Shown one piece after another: positions 24,785-33,921 of a DNA stretch of 64,000 bases; position 1 is the first letter of the stretch; each line of letters opens with the position of its first letter. Source of the stretch: Rhizobium grahamii (GTDB lineage Bacteria > Pseudomonadota > Alphaproteobacteria > Rhizobiales > Rhizobiaceae); contig NZ_CP043498.1 of assembly GCF_009498215.1 (NCBI RefSeq), positions 3,698,001 to 3,762,000 of the forward strand, written 5' to 3'. The notes under the pieces were generated by a model. The model was not told the origin of the DNA and did not search any database. It saw only the letters and a program-made list of their open reading frames with translations. Both the position numbers and the translations under genes were made by a program.

Positions 24785-25705
24785 TTGAGTAATGACGAAG
24801 TGACGGCCGACGGCGGCAGACAGCGCAGCTTTCGCCTGCACAACATGTCGGTTCCGGCGCGGCCGTTGGAGCCGGCGCTTTACCTCGTAGCGACGCCGAT
24901 CGGCAATCTCGGTGATATCACGCTTCGTGCACTGGAAACGCTCGCCGGCGCCGATGTGCTGGCCTGCGAGGATACCCGCGTAACCCGCGTCCTGCTTGAT
25001 CGCTACGGCATTCAGAACCGTCCATACGCCTATCACGAATACAATGCCGACGAGGCCGGGCCGCGACTGCTGCAGGCTTTGGAGGCAGGCAAGTCGGTTG
25101 CCCTGGTTTCGGATGCCGGTACGCCGCTGGTCTCCGATCCCGGCTACCGCCTGGCGCAGAGCGCGATCGAGGCCGGTTACCGCGTGGTCCCCATTCCCGG
25201 CGCGTCCGCCCCATTGGCGGCGCTTGTCGGCTCCGGCCTTCCCAATGATGCCTTCCTCTTTGCCGGCTTTCTGCCGACCAAGGACAAGGCGCGTCGCGAC
25301 CGGCTGGCCGCGTTCGAAGCCGTCCAGGCGACGCTGATGTTCTTTGAATCGCCGCACCGCATTGCCGCGACGCTCGCCGCCGCCGCCGATGTACTCGGCA
25401 ACGACCGGGTGGCGTCCGTCTGTCGCGAACTGACCAAGACCTACGAAGAGTTTCGCCGTGGGACATTGGCCGAGCTTGCCGCGCACTATGCCGATGTCGA
25501 CAGCGTGAAGGGCGAAATCGTGCTGGTCATCGGACCGCCGCCGGAGCGTGCCGTCGAGGCAGCCGATGTCGATGCGATCCTGGCCGATCTATCGAAGACC
25601 ATGCCGACCTCCAAGGCCGCCGCCGAGGCTTCTCGACTGACGGGCCTTTCCAAGAAAGAACTCTATCAGCGGCTTCTCGACATGAAGGGCGGCGATGGAC
25701 GATAG
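24785..25705 (+). CDS. rsmI: 16S rRNA (cytidine-1402 2'-O)-methyltransferase
   Basis: About 306 residues from a TTG at 24785; an ATG at 24845 would still keep the whole catalytic domain. The tetrapyrrole-methylase fold begins ALYLVATPIGNLGDITLRAL, with ACEDTRVTRVLL and ALVSDAGTPLVSDPGYRL as SAM-site motifs, then FLFAGFLPTKDKAR and FFESPHRI. The gene ends overlapping yraN by 11 bases. The open frame upstream of 24785 lacks conserved sequence and was not included. Exact start moderately certain. Confidence 0.93.
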   Translation: MSNDEVTADGGRQRSFRLHNMSVPARPLEPALYLVATPIGNLGDITLRALETLAGADVLACEDTRVTRVLLDRYGIQNRPYAYHEYNADEAGPRLLQALEAGKSVALVSDAGTPLVSDPGYRLAQSAIEAGYRVVPIPGASAPLAALVGSGLPNDAFLFAGFLPTKDKARRDRLAAFEAVQATLMFFESPHRIAATLAAAADVLGNDRVASVCRELTKTYEEFRRGTLAELAAHYADVDSVKGEIVLVIGPPPERAVEAADVDAILADLSKTMPTSKAAAEASRLTGLSKKELYQRLLDMKGGDGR

Positions 25706-26060
25706 GGCGGTCAGGGATCGCCGAAGGGCGCTGCGCCGGGGGCATGTCTCCGAGTATGTGGCCGCTCTTTACCTCATGCTGAAGGGCTATCGCATCGTGG
25801 CGTTCCGCTACCGGACGAAGCTCGGCGAGGTCGACATCATTGCACGCAAGCGCAATCTCGCGGTTTTCGTCGAGGTGAAGGCGCGCAGTGACGAGATAAG
25901 TGCCGTCGACGCCGTGTCGCAAACCGCGCAGAGGCGCATCAAAGCCGCCAGCGACATATGGTTGTCACGTCAGGCGGATTATGCTGTGCTTTCCCAGCGT
26001 TACGATATCATCGCCGTACTCCCAGGGCGTCTGCCGCGCCACTTTGCGGACGCTTTTTGA
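25695..26060 (+). CDS. yraN: YraN family protein (UPF0102)
   Basis: 121 residues of the UPF0102 endonuclease-like fold. The motif set is present: GYRIVAFRYRTKLGEVDIIARK (split as GYRIV..., then GEVDII), followed by LAVFVEVKAR, giving the E/D/E-x-K residues of the PD-(D/E)xK superfamily. It is coupled to rsmI by an 11-base overlap. Function not established; nuclease activity is inferred from the fold only. Confidence 0.92.
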   Translation: MDDRAVRDRRRALRRGHVSEYVAALYLMLKGYRIVAFRYRTKLGEVDIIARKRNLAVFVEVKARSDEISAVDAVSQTAQRRIKAASDIWLSRQADYAVLSQRYDIIAVLPGRLPRHFADAF

Positions 26061-26092
26061 ACGACATTGCAAGCGCGTGCAAAAAGATCGCG

Positions 26093-26121
26093 CTGTAACA
26101 TTACTGTCATGAAACTGTTAA
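26093..26121 (+). promoter_or_regulatory. Pho box array (three repeats) upstream of ugpB
   Basis: Three 7-base direct repeats, CTGTAAC (26093), CTGTCAT (26104) and CTGTTAA (26115), are spaced exactly 11 bases apart. The first two with their 4-base spacer form a classic 18-bp PhoB box. The array starts 33 bases after the yraN stop and ends 65 bases before the ugpB start. It indicates induction of ugpBAEC on phosphate limitation. Confidence 0.85.
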
Positions 26122-26186
26122 GGTGGCGTCACGGAACGCCTCTATTGCACTCCTCGCGCCCAATAACGGGTGGAGAGGGATTAGCC

Positions 26187-27485
26187 ATGTTCAAGAAATT
26201 TACGATGGCGGCCGTGGCCGTGAGCTTCTCGGCCTCGTCGTCTTTTGCCGCGACCAATATCACTTGGTGGCACGGCATGGGCGGCCGCAACGGCGAAGTC
26301 ATCAACGAAGTCGCGCAGAAGTTCAACGCATCGCAGACGAGCTGCGCGATCACGCCGGTCTCCAAGGGATCGTACGAAGAAGCGCTCGCAGCCGGTATCG
26401 CCGCCTTCCGTTCGGGCGAGCAGCCGAACATCCTGCAGGTTTTCGATGCGGGTGCAGCCACGATCATCAACGCCAAGGGCGCTGTCATCCCGGCTGAAGA
26501 CCTGATCAACAAGTCAGGCTACAAGTTCGACCGCAACGCCTTCATTCCGGGCGTTCGCTATCTCTACGCTGCGGCTGACGGCAAGTTCGTCGGCATGCCG
26601 TTCAACTCTTCCGCTCCGATCATGTACACCAATCCGGAAGCGCTGAAGAAGGCTGGCGTCGAAGCCCCGAAGACCTGGGAAGAGTTCGAGGCGATCGCGC
26701 CGAAGCTCAAGGAAGCCGGCTACATCCCGCTCGTCCAGACGCAGCTGACCTGGGAGTTCACCGAGAACTTCTTCTCGCGCAACAACATCCAGTTCGCCAC
26801 CAACAACAATGGTTACGACAGCATCGTCGACACGAAGCTCAAGGTCACCGACCCGAACCTCATCATGATGTTCGAAAAGCTGAAGGCCTGGAAGGATGAA
26901 GGCTACTTCGCCTATTACGGCGCTGGCTGGAACGACAACCAGAAGCCCTTCGAAGAGGGCAAGGTCGCTCTGTGGATCGGTTCCTCGGGCTCCTTCGGCG
27001 GCCTGAAGAAGACCGCAACCATGCCCTTCTCGGCAACCTTCCTGCCCTACTGGGGTTCGATCAACGGCGCCGGCAAAAACACCTTCATCGGTGGTGCTGC
27101 CCTCTTCGCGATGGCCGGCAAGCCGGAAGCCGAAAACAAGTGCGTTGCCGACTTCTTCCAGTTCCTGACCTCGCCTGAGATCCAGAAGTTCTACCACCAG
27201 GCAACCGGTTATGTCGCCATCACCGAAGCCGCCTATGAGCTGGCCAAGAAGGAAGGCTACTACGAGAAGGAGCCTGTCGCCGAAGTCGGTATCAAGCAGC
27301 TGAAGCTGGAAGGCGGCGAATGGTCGAAGGGCTATCGCCTTGGCTTCTACCCGCAGATCCGCTCGATCATGGAGCGCGAATACAACCGCATCTTCGCTGG
27401 TGAAACCACCGTCAAGGACGCGTTCGACACCATCGAGAAGGAAGGCAACGAACTTCTCGCCCGCTTCGCGAAGACGGCTGGCTGA
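26187..27485 (+). CDS. ugpB: sn-glycerol-3-phosphate ABC transporter, substrate-binding protein
   Basis: 432 residues from the ATG at 26187 (GGAGAGGGA upstream). The signal peptide is MFKKFTMAAVAVSFSASSSFAA. The mature protein starts TNITWWHGMGGRNGEVINEV, a hallmark of UgpB in group I periplasmic binding proteins. It captures glycerol-3-phosphate or glycerophosphodiesters in the periplasm. It is first in ugpBAEC, behind a triple Pho box, and is followed by a strong hairpin that would favour high expression of the binding protein. Confidence 0.94.
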   Translation: MFKKFTMAAVAVSFSASSSFAATNITWWHGMGGRNGEVINEVAQKFNASQTSCAITPVSKGSYEEALAAGIAAFRSGEQPNILQVFDAGAATIINAKGAVIPAEDLINKSGYKFDRNAFIPGVRYLYAAADGKFVGMPFNSSAPIMYTNPEALKKAGVEAPKTWEEFEAIAPKLKEAGYIPLVQTQLTWEFTENFFSRNNIQFATNNNGYDSIVDTKLKVTDPNLIMMFEKLKAWKDEGYFAYYGAGWNDNQKPFEEGKVALWIGSSGSFGGLKKTATMPFSATFLPYWGSINGAGKNTFIGGAALFAMAGKPEAENKCVADFFQFLTSPEIQKFYHQATGYVAITEAAYELAKKEGYYEKEPVAEVGIKQLKLEGGEWSKGYRLGFYPQIRSIMEREYNRIFAGETTVKDAFDTIEKEGNELLARFAKTAG

Positions 27486-27516
27486 TCCAAGTCACGTCGA
27501 CCATGACAGTCAACAT

Positions 27517-27544
27517 GGACCTCCCTTCTCCGGAAGGGAGGTCC
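27517..27544 (+). other. intercistronic hairpin between ugpB and ugpA
   Basis: GGACCTCCCTTC, loop TCCG and GAAGGGAGGTCC form a perfect 12-bp stem, 31 bases after the ugpB stop and 22 bases before the ugpA start. No T-run follows. Such stems after binding-protein genes usually protect the upstream mRNA from 3' decay and give unequal expression within the operon. Confidence 0.7.
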
Positions 27545-27566
27545 TATCAGCGATAGAGGACCGCGC

Positions 27567-28544
27567 GTGGCCTATACACCTTCTCAACCTCGCTTCGGCC
27601 GGTTCATTCCGGGTTTTGCGGCAGGCGCCAGGAAACCTGCAGCCGTTGCCGAGCCCGCAGGCGCCAAGCGCGTCCAATTCTCGCCGTCGCTGATCCCCTA
27701 TCTGTTTCTGGCGCCGCAGCTCGCGGTGATCTTCATTTTCTTCTACTGGCCGTCCGTACAGGCGGTGCAGTCGTCCTTCTACATCGAGGACCCCTTCGGT
27801 TTCGGCGCGACCTTCGTCGGCTTCGCCAACTATACGGACGCGATCTTCAGCCCCGAATATTTGAGCATCGCCAAGTTCACGGTCGTCTTCACTGGCCTGG
27901 TGACCTTCTTCTCGCTGGCGCTCGGCCTGCTGCTGGCGGTCAAGGCCGATGCCGTCATTCGCGGCAGCTCCGCCTACAAGACGCTGCTGATTTCGGTCTA
28001 TGCGATCGCCCCGCCGGTTGCCGGCCTCATCGGCATGATGTTCTTCGACCTGCATATCGGCCCCTTCGTCAAGCTGGCGGCCTGGTTCGGTTGGGACATG
28101 CAGGTCGGTCTCAATTACTACGACACGGCGTTCGCACTGATCGTCGTCGCGGTCTGGAAGCAGATCCCCTATAACTTCATCTTCTTCCTGTCGGGTCTTC
28201 AGGGCGTGCCGGTCTCCGTGCGCGAAGCCGCCACCATCGATTGCCGCTCCGGTTTCCGCCGGTTCTGGACGGTGACGCTGCCGCTGCTGGCGCCCACCGC
28301 CTTCTTCCTGCTGATCATTAACATCACCTACGCCCTGTTCGACACCTTTGGTGTCATTGACGTGATGGTGAAGGACAAGCCGGCCAACAATCCGATCACC
28401 CTTGTCTACAAGGTCTACATGGACGGCTTCCGCGGCAATGACATCGGCAGCTCCTCGGCGCAGTCGGTCATCCTGATGATCGTCGTCTTCGTCCTCACCA
28501 TCATCCAGTTCCGCTTCATCGAGAAGCGCATCCACTACACGTGA
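27567..28544 (+). CDS. ugpA: sn-glycerol-3-phosphate ABC transporter permease
   Basis: 325 residues with about six membrane helices. The N-terminal ~35 residues are hydrophilic, followed by LIPYLFLAPQLAVIFIFFYW, the first helix. The cytoplasmic EAA loop reads VREAATIDCRSGFRRFWTVT near residue 220, which contacts UgpC. It forms the inner-membrane channel with UgpE. It follows ugpB across an 81-bp gap containing a hairpin, and ugpE starts 13 bases after it. Confidence 0.93.
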   Translation: MAYTPSQPRFGRFIPGFAAGARKPAAVAEPAGAKRVQFSPSLIPYLFLAPQLAVIFIFFYWPSVQAVQSSFYIEDPFGFGATFVGFANYTDAIFSPEYLSIAKFTVVFTGLVTFFSLALGLLLAVKADAVIRGSSAYKTLLISVYAIAPPVAGLIGMMFFDLHIGPFVKLAAWFGWDMQVGLNYYDTAFALIVVAVWKQIPYNFIFFLSGLQGVPVSVREAATIDCRSGFRRFWTVTLPLLAPTAFFLLIINITYALFDTFGVIDVMVKDKPANNPITLVYKVYMDGFRGNDIGSSSAQSVILMIVVFVLTIIQFRFIEKRIHYT

Positions 28545-28557
28545 TCGGGGAAGACCA

Positions 28558-29400
28558 ATGTACAAGACGAAACCCCTCGACCATCTGATCCTGATCCTCG
28601 GGTCGCTGTTTCTGATCCTGCCGGTGATCGTGGCTTTCATGACCTCGACCCACGAGGCGGCCGAAATCCACACCAAGGGCCTGATGATCGTGCCCGGTGA
28701 CAATTTCGTCGGCACCTATGAGAAGGTCCTGACCCAGAAGGGCGGCTTCACTGGCCAGGTCACTGGCCTGAACATGGTGCTGAACTCGCTGATCCTCGGC
28801 ATCGGCTTTGCCGTCGGCAAGATCGTGCTGTCGATGATGGCGGCCTATGCCATCGTCTATTTCCGCTTCCGCTTCGCGACGCTGGCCTTCTGGATCATCT
28901 TCACGACGTTGCTGCTGCCGCTCGAAGTGCGCATCATGCCGTCCTACGAGGTGATGAGCAAACTCGGGCTGCTGAACACTTACACCGGCCTGATCGTGCC
29001 GCTGCTCGCCTCCGCGACCGGCACCTTCTATTTCCGCCAGTTCTTCAAGTCCGTCCCCGAGGAACTCTTGGAGGCCGCCCGCATCGATGGCGCCGGGCCG
29101 TTCAAGTTCTTCGTCGATATCCTGATCCCGCTGTCGCGCACCATGATGGCGGCGATCTTCATCATCATGTTCGTCTATGGCTGGAACCAGTATCTCTGGC
29201 CTATGCTGATGACCACCGACGAGAGCTTCTTCACGCTCATGCGCGGCATCAAGTCGATCCTGCAGGTCTGGGTCGGTTCGCAAATTCCCGATTACAACGA
29301 AGCCTTTGCACTCGCCGTGCTGGCCATGCTGCCGCCGGTGCTGATCGTCGTGATTTTCCAGAGATGGTTCATCAAGGGCCTCACCGAGAGCGATAAGTAA
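28558..29400 (+). CDS. ugpE: sn-glycerol-3-phosphate ABC transporter permease
   Basis: 280 residues and six predicted helices, of the MalG-like permease type. The EAA motif is EELLEAARIDGAGPFKFFVD near residue 170-190, and the short C-terminus ends FQRWFIKGLTESDK. It pairs with UgpA. It is separated from ugpC by 11 bases containing a GGAAGAG ribosome site. Confidence 0.93.
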   Translation: MYKTKPLDHLILILGSLFLILPVIVAFMTSTHEAAEIHTKGLMIVPGDNFVGTYEKVLTQKGGFTGQVTGLNMVLNSLILGIGFAVGKIVLSMMAAYAIVYFRFRFATLAFWIIFTTLLLPLEVRIMPSYEVMSKLGLLNTYTGLIVPLLASATGTFYFRQFFKSVPEELLEAARIDGAGPFKFFVDILIPLSRTMMAAIFIIMFVYGWNQYLWPMLMTTDESFFTLMRGIKSILQVWVGSQIPDYNEAFALAVLAMLPPVLIVVIFQRWFIKGLTESDK

Positions 29401-29411
29401 GGAAGAGAAAC

Positions 29412-30521
29412 ATGGCACGGATCGAAATCTCGAAGGTCTGCAAGGATTATCATGGCGGCGTCCGCGCCGTGAACGGCGTCGACATCTCGATCGCCGATGG
29501 TGAGTTCATCGTCCTCGTCGGCCCGTCCGGCTGCGGCAAGTCCACGCTGCTGCGCATGGTGGCGGGTCTCGAGGAGATCTCCGACGGCACCGTCAGCATC
29601 GGTGACCGCGTGGTCAACAGCATCGACCCTGCTGATCGCGACATCGCCATGGTCTTCCAGAACTACGCGCTCTACCCGCACATGACGGTGCGCGAGAACC
29701 TGGAATACGGCCTGAAGAACCGCAAGACGCCGAAGTCGGAAATCGACGCGCGCGTCGCCGAGGCCGCCCGCATGCTGCAGCTCGAGCCCTATCTCGACCG
29801 CCGCCCGCGCGCCCTGTCAGGTGGTCAGCGCCAGCGCGTTGCCATGGGCCGCGCCATCGTTCGCAAGCCGGCAGCCTTCCTGTTCGATGAACCGTTGTCG
29901 AATCTCGATGCCAAGCTGCGCGTTTCCATGCGCGGCGAAATCAAGCGCCTGCAGCGCCGTCTCGGCACCACCTCGCTCTACGTCACCCACGACCAGCTGG
30001 AAGCGATGACGCTGGCCGACCGTCTCGTGGTCTTGAGCCATGGCGAGATCGAACAGATCGGCACACCGCTCGAAGTCTATCATCGCCCGGCATCGACCTT
30101 CGTTGCCAGCTTCATCGGCTCGCCGGCCATGAACCTGCTGAAGGGCGAACTGCATGGCGACAAGCTGGCGCTCGGTCCGAACCTGATCGATCTCGCCGGT
30201 CACGCCCCGGCGTCCGGCCCCGTCACCGTCGGTATCCGTGCGGAGGATCTGCGTCCTGCAGCTTCAAGTGAGCAAGCCGTGACCATCGCCGTCGATTATG
30301 TCGAGGAACTCGGTTCGCAGCGTCTCGTGCATGGCCTGCTTGGAGACCAGCCGCTGACGGCAGCACTTCCGCCGGAGACGGAACTGTCGTCGCAACTGCG
30401 CCTTGCGGTCGCGGCCGACAAGTTGCATTTCTTTTCGCTGGAAACTGGCAAGCGCATCAGCGCGGGCCAGTCGGCAGCCTCCCGTCAGAGCCTTGTCAAC
30501 GAGATCGAAGACGTTCAGTAA
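29412..30521 (+). CDS. ugpC: sn-glycerol-3-phosphate ABC transporter ATP-binding protein
   Basis: 369 residues. Walker A GPSGCGKSTLL lies near residue 37, the ABC signature LSGGQRQRVAMGRAI near residue 135, Walker B AAFLFDEPLSNLD near residue 155, and the switch His in YVTHDQ near residue 193. A C-terminal TOBE-type regulatory domain begins near residue 240 (GPVTVGIRAEDLRP). It energises UgpA/UgpE. It is last in the operon, and no clear terminator was seen in the 80 bp before the cupin gene. Confidence 0.95.
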   Translation: MARIEISKVCKDYHGGVRAVNGVDISIADGEFIVLVGPSGCGKSTLLRMVAGLEEISDGTVSIGDRVVNSIDPADRDIAMVFQNYALYPHMTVRENLEYGLKNRKTPKSEIDARVAEAARMLQLEPYLDRRPRALSGGQRQRVAMGRAIVRKPAAFLFDEPLSNLDAKLRVSMRGEIKRLQRRLGTTSLYVTHDQLEAMTLADRLVVLSHGEIEQIGTPLEVYHRPASTFVASFIGSPAMNLLKGELHGDKLALGPNLIDLAGHAPASGPVTVGIRAEDLRPAASSEQAVTIAVDYVEELGSQRLVHGLLGDQPLTAALPPETELSSQLRLAVAADKLHFFSLETGKRISAGQSAASRQSLVNEIEDVQ

Positions 30522-30601
30522 ACTCTTAACGATCCTCTGAACCTGTCCGTTACGTCTCTTTGCTATTCCGCTCTCTAAGGGGTAGCAGAGAGGGGTTTCA
30601 T

Positions 30602-31108
30602 ATGGCTCTGAAGTTGATGCTTGCGAGTGCACTGGCGATTGCCGCCCGTGCGGTGCCTTACACTGTCATGCCGCCGCGCGGCAAAACGTTCGTTGCGCAT
30701 TCCAGCGATCACCTTCCGATGCGGTCGACGCCGATCAACCCGGACTGGATCGTCGCCGGCGACCCGCAGGCGCGTACCGCCGAGCATTCGCGCGGCCATG
30801 ACGACGCGGCGCTGACCGCGATCTGGGACTGCACCGCTGGCGAGTTCCGCTGGTATTTCGGCTGGGACGAAACGGTGATGATCCTCGAGGGTGATGTCCA
30901 TATCACCACGGAGGATGGCGTGGAGCGCGTCCTGCGCACCGGGGACGTGGCTTTCTTTGCCGGCGGCACTTGGGCGAGCTGGCGCGTCGACACCTACGTT
31001 CGCAAGGTCGCCTTCCTGCGCAAGCCGTTTCCGAAGCCGGTCGCCATCGCCTACCGCCTTCGCAATATGTTCAGGAATACCGGCACCCAGCAGGGCATTG
31101 CCGCCTGA
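30602..31108 (+). CDS. cupin-domain protein (cupin_3/DUF861 type)
   Basis: 168 residues from the ATG at 30602, preceded by GAGAGGGG. A single beta-barrel is seen: TAIWDCTAGEFRWYFGWDETVMI, then EGDVHITTEDG, then LRTGDVAFFAGGTWASWRV, fitting the family's barrel with Glu/Asp residues in place of some usual metal histidines. The N-terminal stretch LMLASALAIAARAVPYT is mildly hydrophobic. It lies 80 bases after ugpC and may read through from it. Function unknown. Confidence 0.8.
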   Translation: MALKLMLASALAIAARAVPYTVMPPRGKTFVAHSSDHLPMRSTPINPDWIVAGDPQARTAEHSRGHDDAALTAIWDCTAGEFRWYFGWDETVMILEGDVHITTEDGVERVLRTGDVAFFAGGTWASWRVDTYVRKVAFLRKPFPKPVAIAYRLRNMFRNTGTQQGIAA

Positions 31109-31204
31109 TAAATTCGCGGTCGCGGGACGCTGCCGTCACGGATTCGACGTTGCGTTCCCACCCGCTGCGGCCTACATCTGTCGCGCATCAGCTAAGGGAC
31201 AGAA

Positions 31205-32152
31205 ATGGCTAAGATCAAGAATGTAGCGGTCCAGATGGACCATGTCGCCTCCATCAATATTGCGGGCGACTCCACCTTTGCCATGAGCCTCGAGGCGCAG
31301 ACCCGCGGCTATAAGCTTTTCCATTACACGCCAGACCGCCTGAGCTTCCGCGATGGCACGCTCTACGCGTCTGTCGAGCCGATGACGCTGCGCGACATCA
31401 AGGGCGATCACTACGACCTCGGCGCGCCCGAGCGCGTCGATCTGTCTACCATGGATGTGGTGCTGCTGCGCCAGGACCCGCCCTTCGACATGTCCTACAT
31501 CACGTCGACGCATCTGCTGGAGCGCATCCATCCGAAGACTCTCGTCGTCAACGATCCGGCCTGGGTGCGCAACTCGCCGGAAAAGATCTTCGTTACCGAG
31601 TTCGCCGATCTGATGCCGAAGACCCTGATCACCAAGGATGCCGGCGAAATCCGCCGCTTCCGCGACGAGATGGGCGACATCATCCTGAAGCCGCTCTACG
31701 GCAATGGCGGCGCCGGCGTATTCCACTCGACGAAGGACGATCGCAATCTGTCGTCGTTGCTCGAGATGTTCGGCCAGCTCTTCCGCGAACCGTTCATTGC
31801 CCAGCAGTACCTGCCTGACGTCCGCAAGGGCGACAAGCGCATCATCCTCGTCGACGGCGAGCCGGTTGGCGCGATCAATCGCGTTCCGGCAGAGCACGAC
31901 AGCCGTTCCAACATGCATGTGGGCGGACGCGCCGAGGCGACCGAGCTGACCGCGCGCGAACAGGAGATCTGCAAGCGCATCGGGCCTGCCCTTCGCGAAC
32001 GCGGCTTCCTGCTCGTCGGTATTGATGTCATCGGTGACTACATGACCGAAATCAACGTCACCTCTCCGACAGGCATCCGCGAAGTCAAGAAGTTCGGCGG
32101 TGCCGATATCGCAAGCCTGCTGTGGGACGCGATCGAAAGAAAGCGGTCCTAA
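31205..32152 (+). CDS. gshB: glutathione synthetase
   Basis: 315 residues of the prokaryotic ATP-grasp enzyme that joins gamma-glutamylcysteine and glycine. Visible motifs are VVLLRQDPPFDMSYITSTHLL, VNDPAWVRNSPEKIF, the glycine-rich ATP loop ILKPLYGNGGAGVF and the metal-binding ITEINVTSPTG-type end (TEINVTSPTGIREV). An AAGGGACAG ribosome site precedes the ATG. The YifB-type gene follows after a strong hairpin. Confidence 0.97.
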   Translation: MAKIKNVAVQMDHVASINIAGDSTFAMSLEAQTRGYKLFHYTPDRLSFRDGTLYASVEPMTLRDIKGDHYDLGAPERVDLSTMDVVLLRQDPPFDMSYITSTHLLERIHPKTLVVNDPAWVRNSPEKIFVTEFADLMPKTLITKDAGEIRRFRDEMGDIILKPLYGNGGAGVFHSTKDDRNLSSLLEMFGQLFREPFIAQQYLPDVRKGDKRIILVDGEPVGAINRVPAEHDSRSNMHVGGRAEATELTAREQEICKRIGPALRERGFLLVGIDVIGDYMTEINVTSPTGIREVKKFGGADIASLLWDAIERKRS

Positions 32153-32185
32153 CCACCTTCGAGCACCCTTCGTTCTGCTTCTACA

Positions 32186-32212
32186 ACCCGCTGCAACCAG
32201 GTTGCAGCGGGT
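32186..32212 (+). terminator. strong hairpin after gshB
   Basis: ACCCGCTGCAAC, loop CAG and GTTGCAGCGGGT form a perfect 12-bp stem 33 bases after the gshB stop. The T-rich stretch begins only some 20 bases later, so it may be a terminator of moderate strength or an mRNA 3'-end stabiliser. Confidence 0.55.
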
Positions 32213-32330
32213 GGGTGAATCTGTTCCGCCCCTGTTCTTGTTTTATTCTATTTTCTATGCCAGATTGCAATCCGCGGCGATGAAGGGTCGCGAAATCTGG
32301 TGTAAACGGTTGCGCTACAGGGGATCGCGC

Positions 32331-33863
32331 ATGGTCGCACGCGTCAGTACGGTTGCATTTCAGGGCATCGAAGGCGTGCCCGTCGAGGTCCAGGTCATGG
32401 TCGCGCCGGGCAAGGTCGTGACGCAGATTGTCGGCCTGCCGGATAAGGCAGTTGCAGAGAGCCGCGAGCGGGTCCATGCCGCCTTGCATGCCTCCGGCCT
32501 CGCGCTGCCGGCCAAACGCGTGACCGTCAATCTGGCGCCGGCCGACCTTCCGAAAGAAGGCTCGCACTTTGATCTGCCGATTGCGCTGGGGCTGATGGCA
32601 GCACTCGGAGCGATACCGGCGGACGCATTGTCCGGTTATGTGGTGATCGGCGAACTCAATCTCGACGGAACGATCGCGCCCGTCGCCGGCGCGCTGCCCG
32701 CCGCAATCGGCGCCAATGCCGTTGGCAAGGGGCTGATCTGCCCGGCCGACAGCGGCCCCGAGGCCGCCTGGGCGAGCAGCGATCTCGATATTCTGGCACC
32801 CCGAAGCCTGATTGCGCTCGCCAATCATTTTCGCGGCACGCAGGTCCTGTCGCGGCCGGAACCTTCGATACGGGCGATCGGCGGAAACCTGCCCGATCTC
32901 GCGGATATCAAGGGCCAGGAAAGCGCCAAGCGTGCGCTGGAAGTCGCAGCAGCCGGAGGGCACAATCTCCTGATGGTCGGCCCGCCGGGATCGGGCAAAT
33001 CGATGCTTGCGGCCCGCCTTCCGTCGATCCTGCCGCCGCTGTCGGCTGCGGAGTTGCTCGAAGTCTCGATGATCCATTCGATTGCCGGACAACTGCCCGG
33101 AGGCAAGCTGTCCGATCGCCGTCCGTTCCGCACGCCGCATCATTCCGCGACCATGGCGGCGCTTGTCGGCGGCGGGCTCAGGGCAAGACCCGGCGAGGCA
33201 TCGCTCGCGCACCACGGCGTTCTGTTTCTGGACGAGTTCCCGGAGTTCTCGCCACAGGCGCTCGATGCTCTCCGCCAGCCCCTGGAGACGGCCGAGTGCA
33301 TCATCGCGCGGGCAAATCACCGCGTCGCCTATCCCGCCGATATCCAGCTCGTCGCGGCCATGAACCCGTGCCGCTGCGGCATGGCGGGCGAACCGGGGCA
33401 TAGCTGCGCGCGAGGGCCGCGCTGCATGAGCGATTATCAGGCGCGAATATCAGGCCCGCTGATGGATCGCATCGATATTCGCATCGATGTCCCGGCGGTA
33501 TCGGCGGTCGATCTGATCCGCCCGATGCCAGCCGAGCGGAGTGCCGACATCGCGCGACGGGTGGCAAAGGCGCGCGACATGCAGCGCGCGCGGTTCTCGG
33601 CGCATGGTGCGGCCGGAACAGGGACCAATGCGCGTTGCTCGACGGCGATGATCGAAACCCATGCCGCCCCGGATGCCGCCGGCCTGCAATTGCTGCGGGA
33701 TGCGGCTGAAAAACTGAAATTCTCCGCGCGCGGCTATCACCGGGTGTTGAAGGTGGCCCGCACGCTTGCCGATCTCGAAGGCGCCGAAACCGTCGGCCGC
33801 ATTCATCTGGCGGAAGCGATTTCCTACAGGATGGCGGGCGAACGCCTAAGCGCGGCAGTCTGA
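32331..33863 (+). CDS. YifB-family Mg-chelatase-like AAA ATPase (ComM-like)
   Basis: 510 residues from the ATG at 32331, with AGGGG upstream; the frame is open further left but non-conserved. An N-terminal Lon-like S5-fold domain (VPVEVQVMVAPGKVVTQIVG, VNLAPADLPKEGSHFDLPIA) is followed by an AAA+ module with Walker A MVGPPGSGKSMLAARL near residue 215 and Walker B GVLFLDEFPEF. A cysteine cluster CRCGMAGEPGHSC...C follows near residue 345. ComM in other bacteria is a branch-migration helicase in transformation; that role here is inferred. Confidence 0.93.
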   Translation: MVARVSTVAFQGIEGVPVEVQVMVAPGKVVTQIVGLPDKAVAESRERVHAALHASGLALPAKRVTVNLAPADLPKEGSHFDLPIALGLMAALGAIPADALSGYVVIGELNLDGTIAPVAGALPAAIGANAVGKGLICPADSGPEAAWASSDLDILAPRSLIALANHFRGTQVLSRPEPSIRAIGGNLPDLADIKGQESAKRALEVAAAGGHNLLMVGPPGSGKSMLAARLPSILPPLSAAELLEVSMIHSIAGQLPGGKLSDRRPFRTPHHSATMAALVGGGLRARPGEASLAHHGVLFLDEFPEFSPQALDALRQPLETAECIIARANHRVAYPADIQLVAAMNPCRCGMAGEPGHSCARGPRCMSDYQARISGPLMDRIDIRIDVPAVSAVDLIRPMPAERSADIARRVAKARDMQRARFSAHGAAGTGTNARCSTAMIETHAAPDAAGLQLLRDAAEKLKFSARGYHRVLKVARTLADLEGAETVGRIHLAEAISYRMAGERLSAAV

Positions 33864-33921
33864 AGAAGAAAGGCCCCATTGGAGCCTTTCAACTGCCGAC
33901 GACATGTTCTTGCGGAATTCT

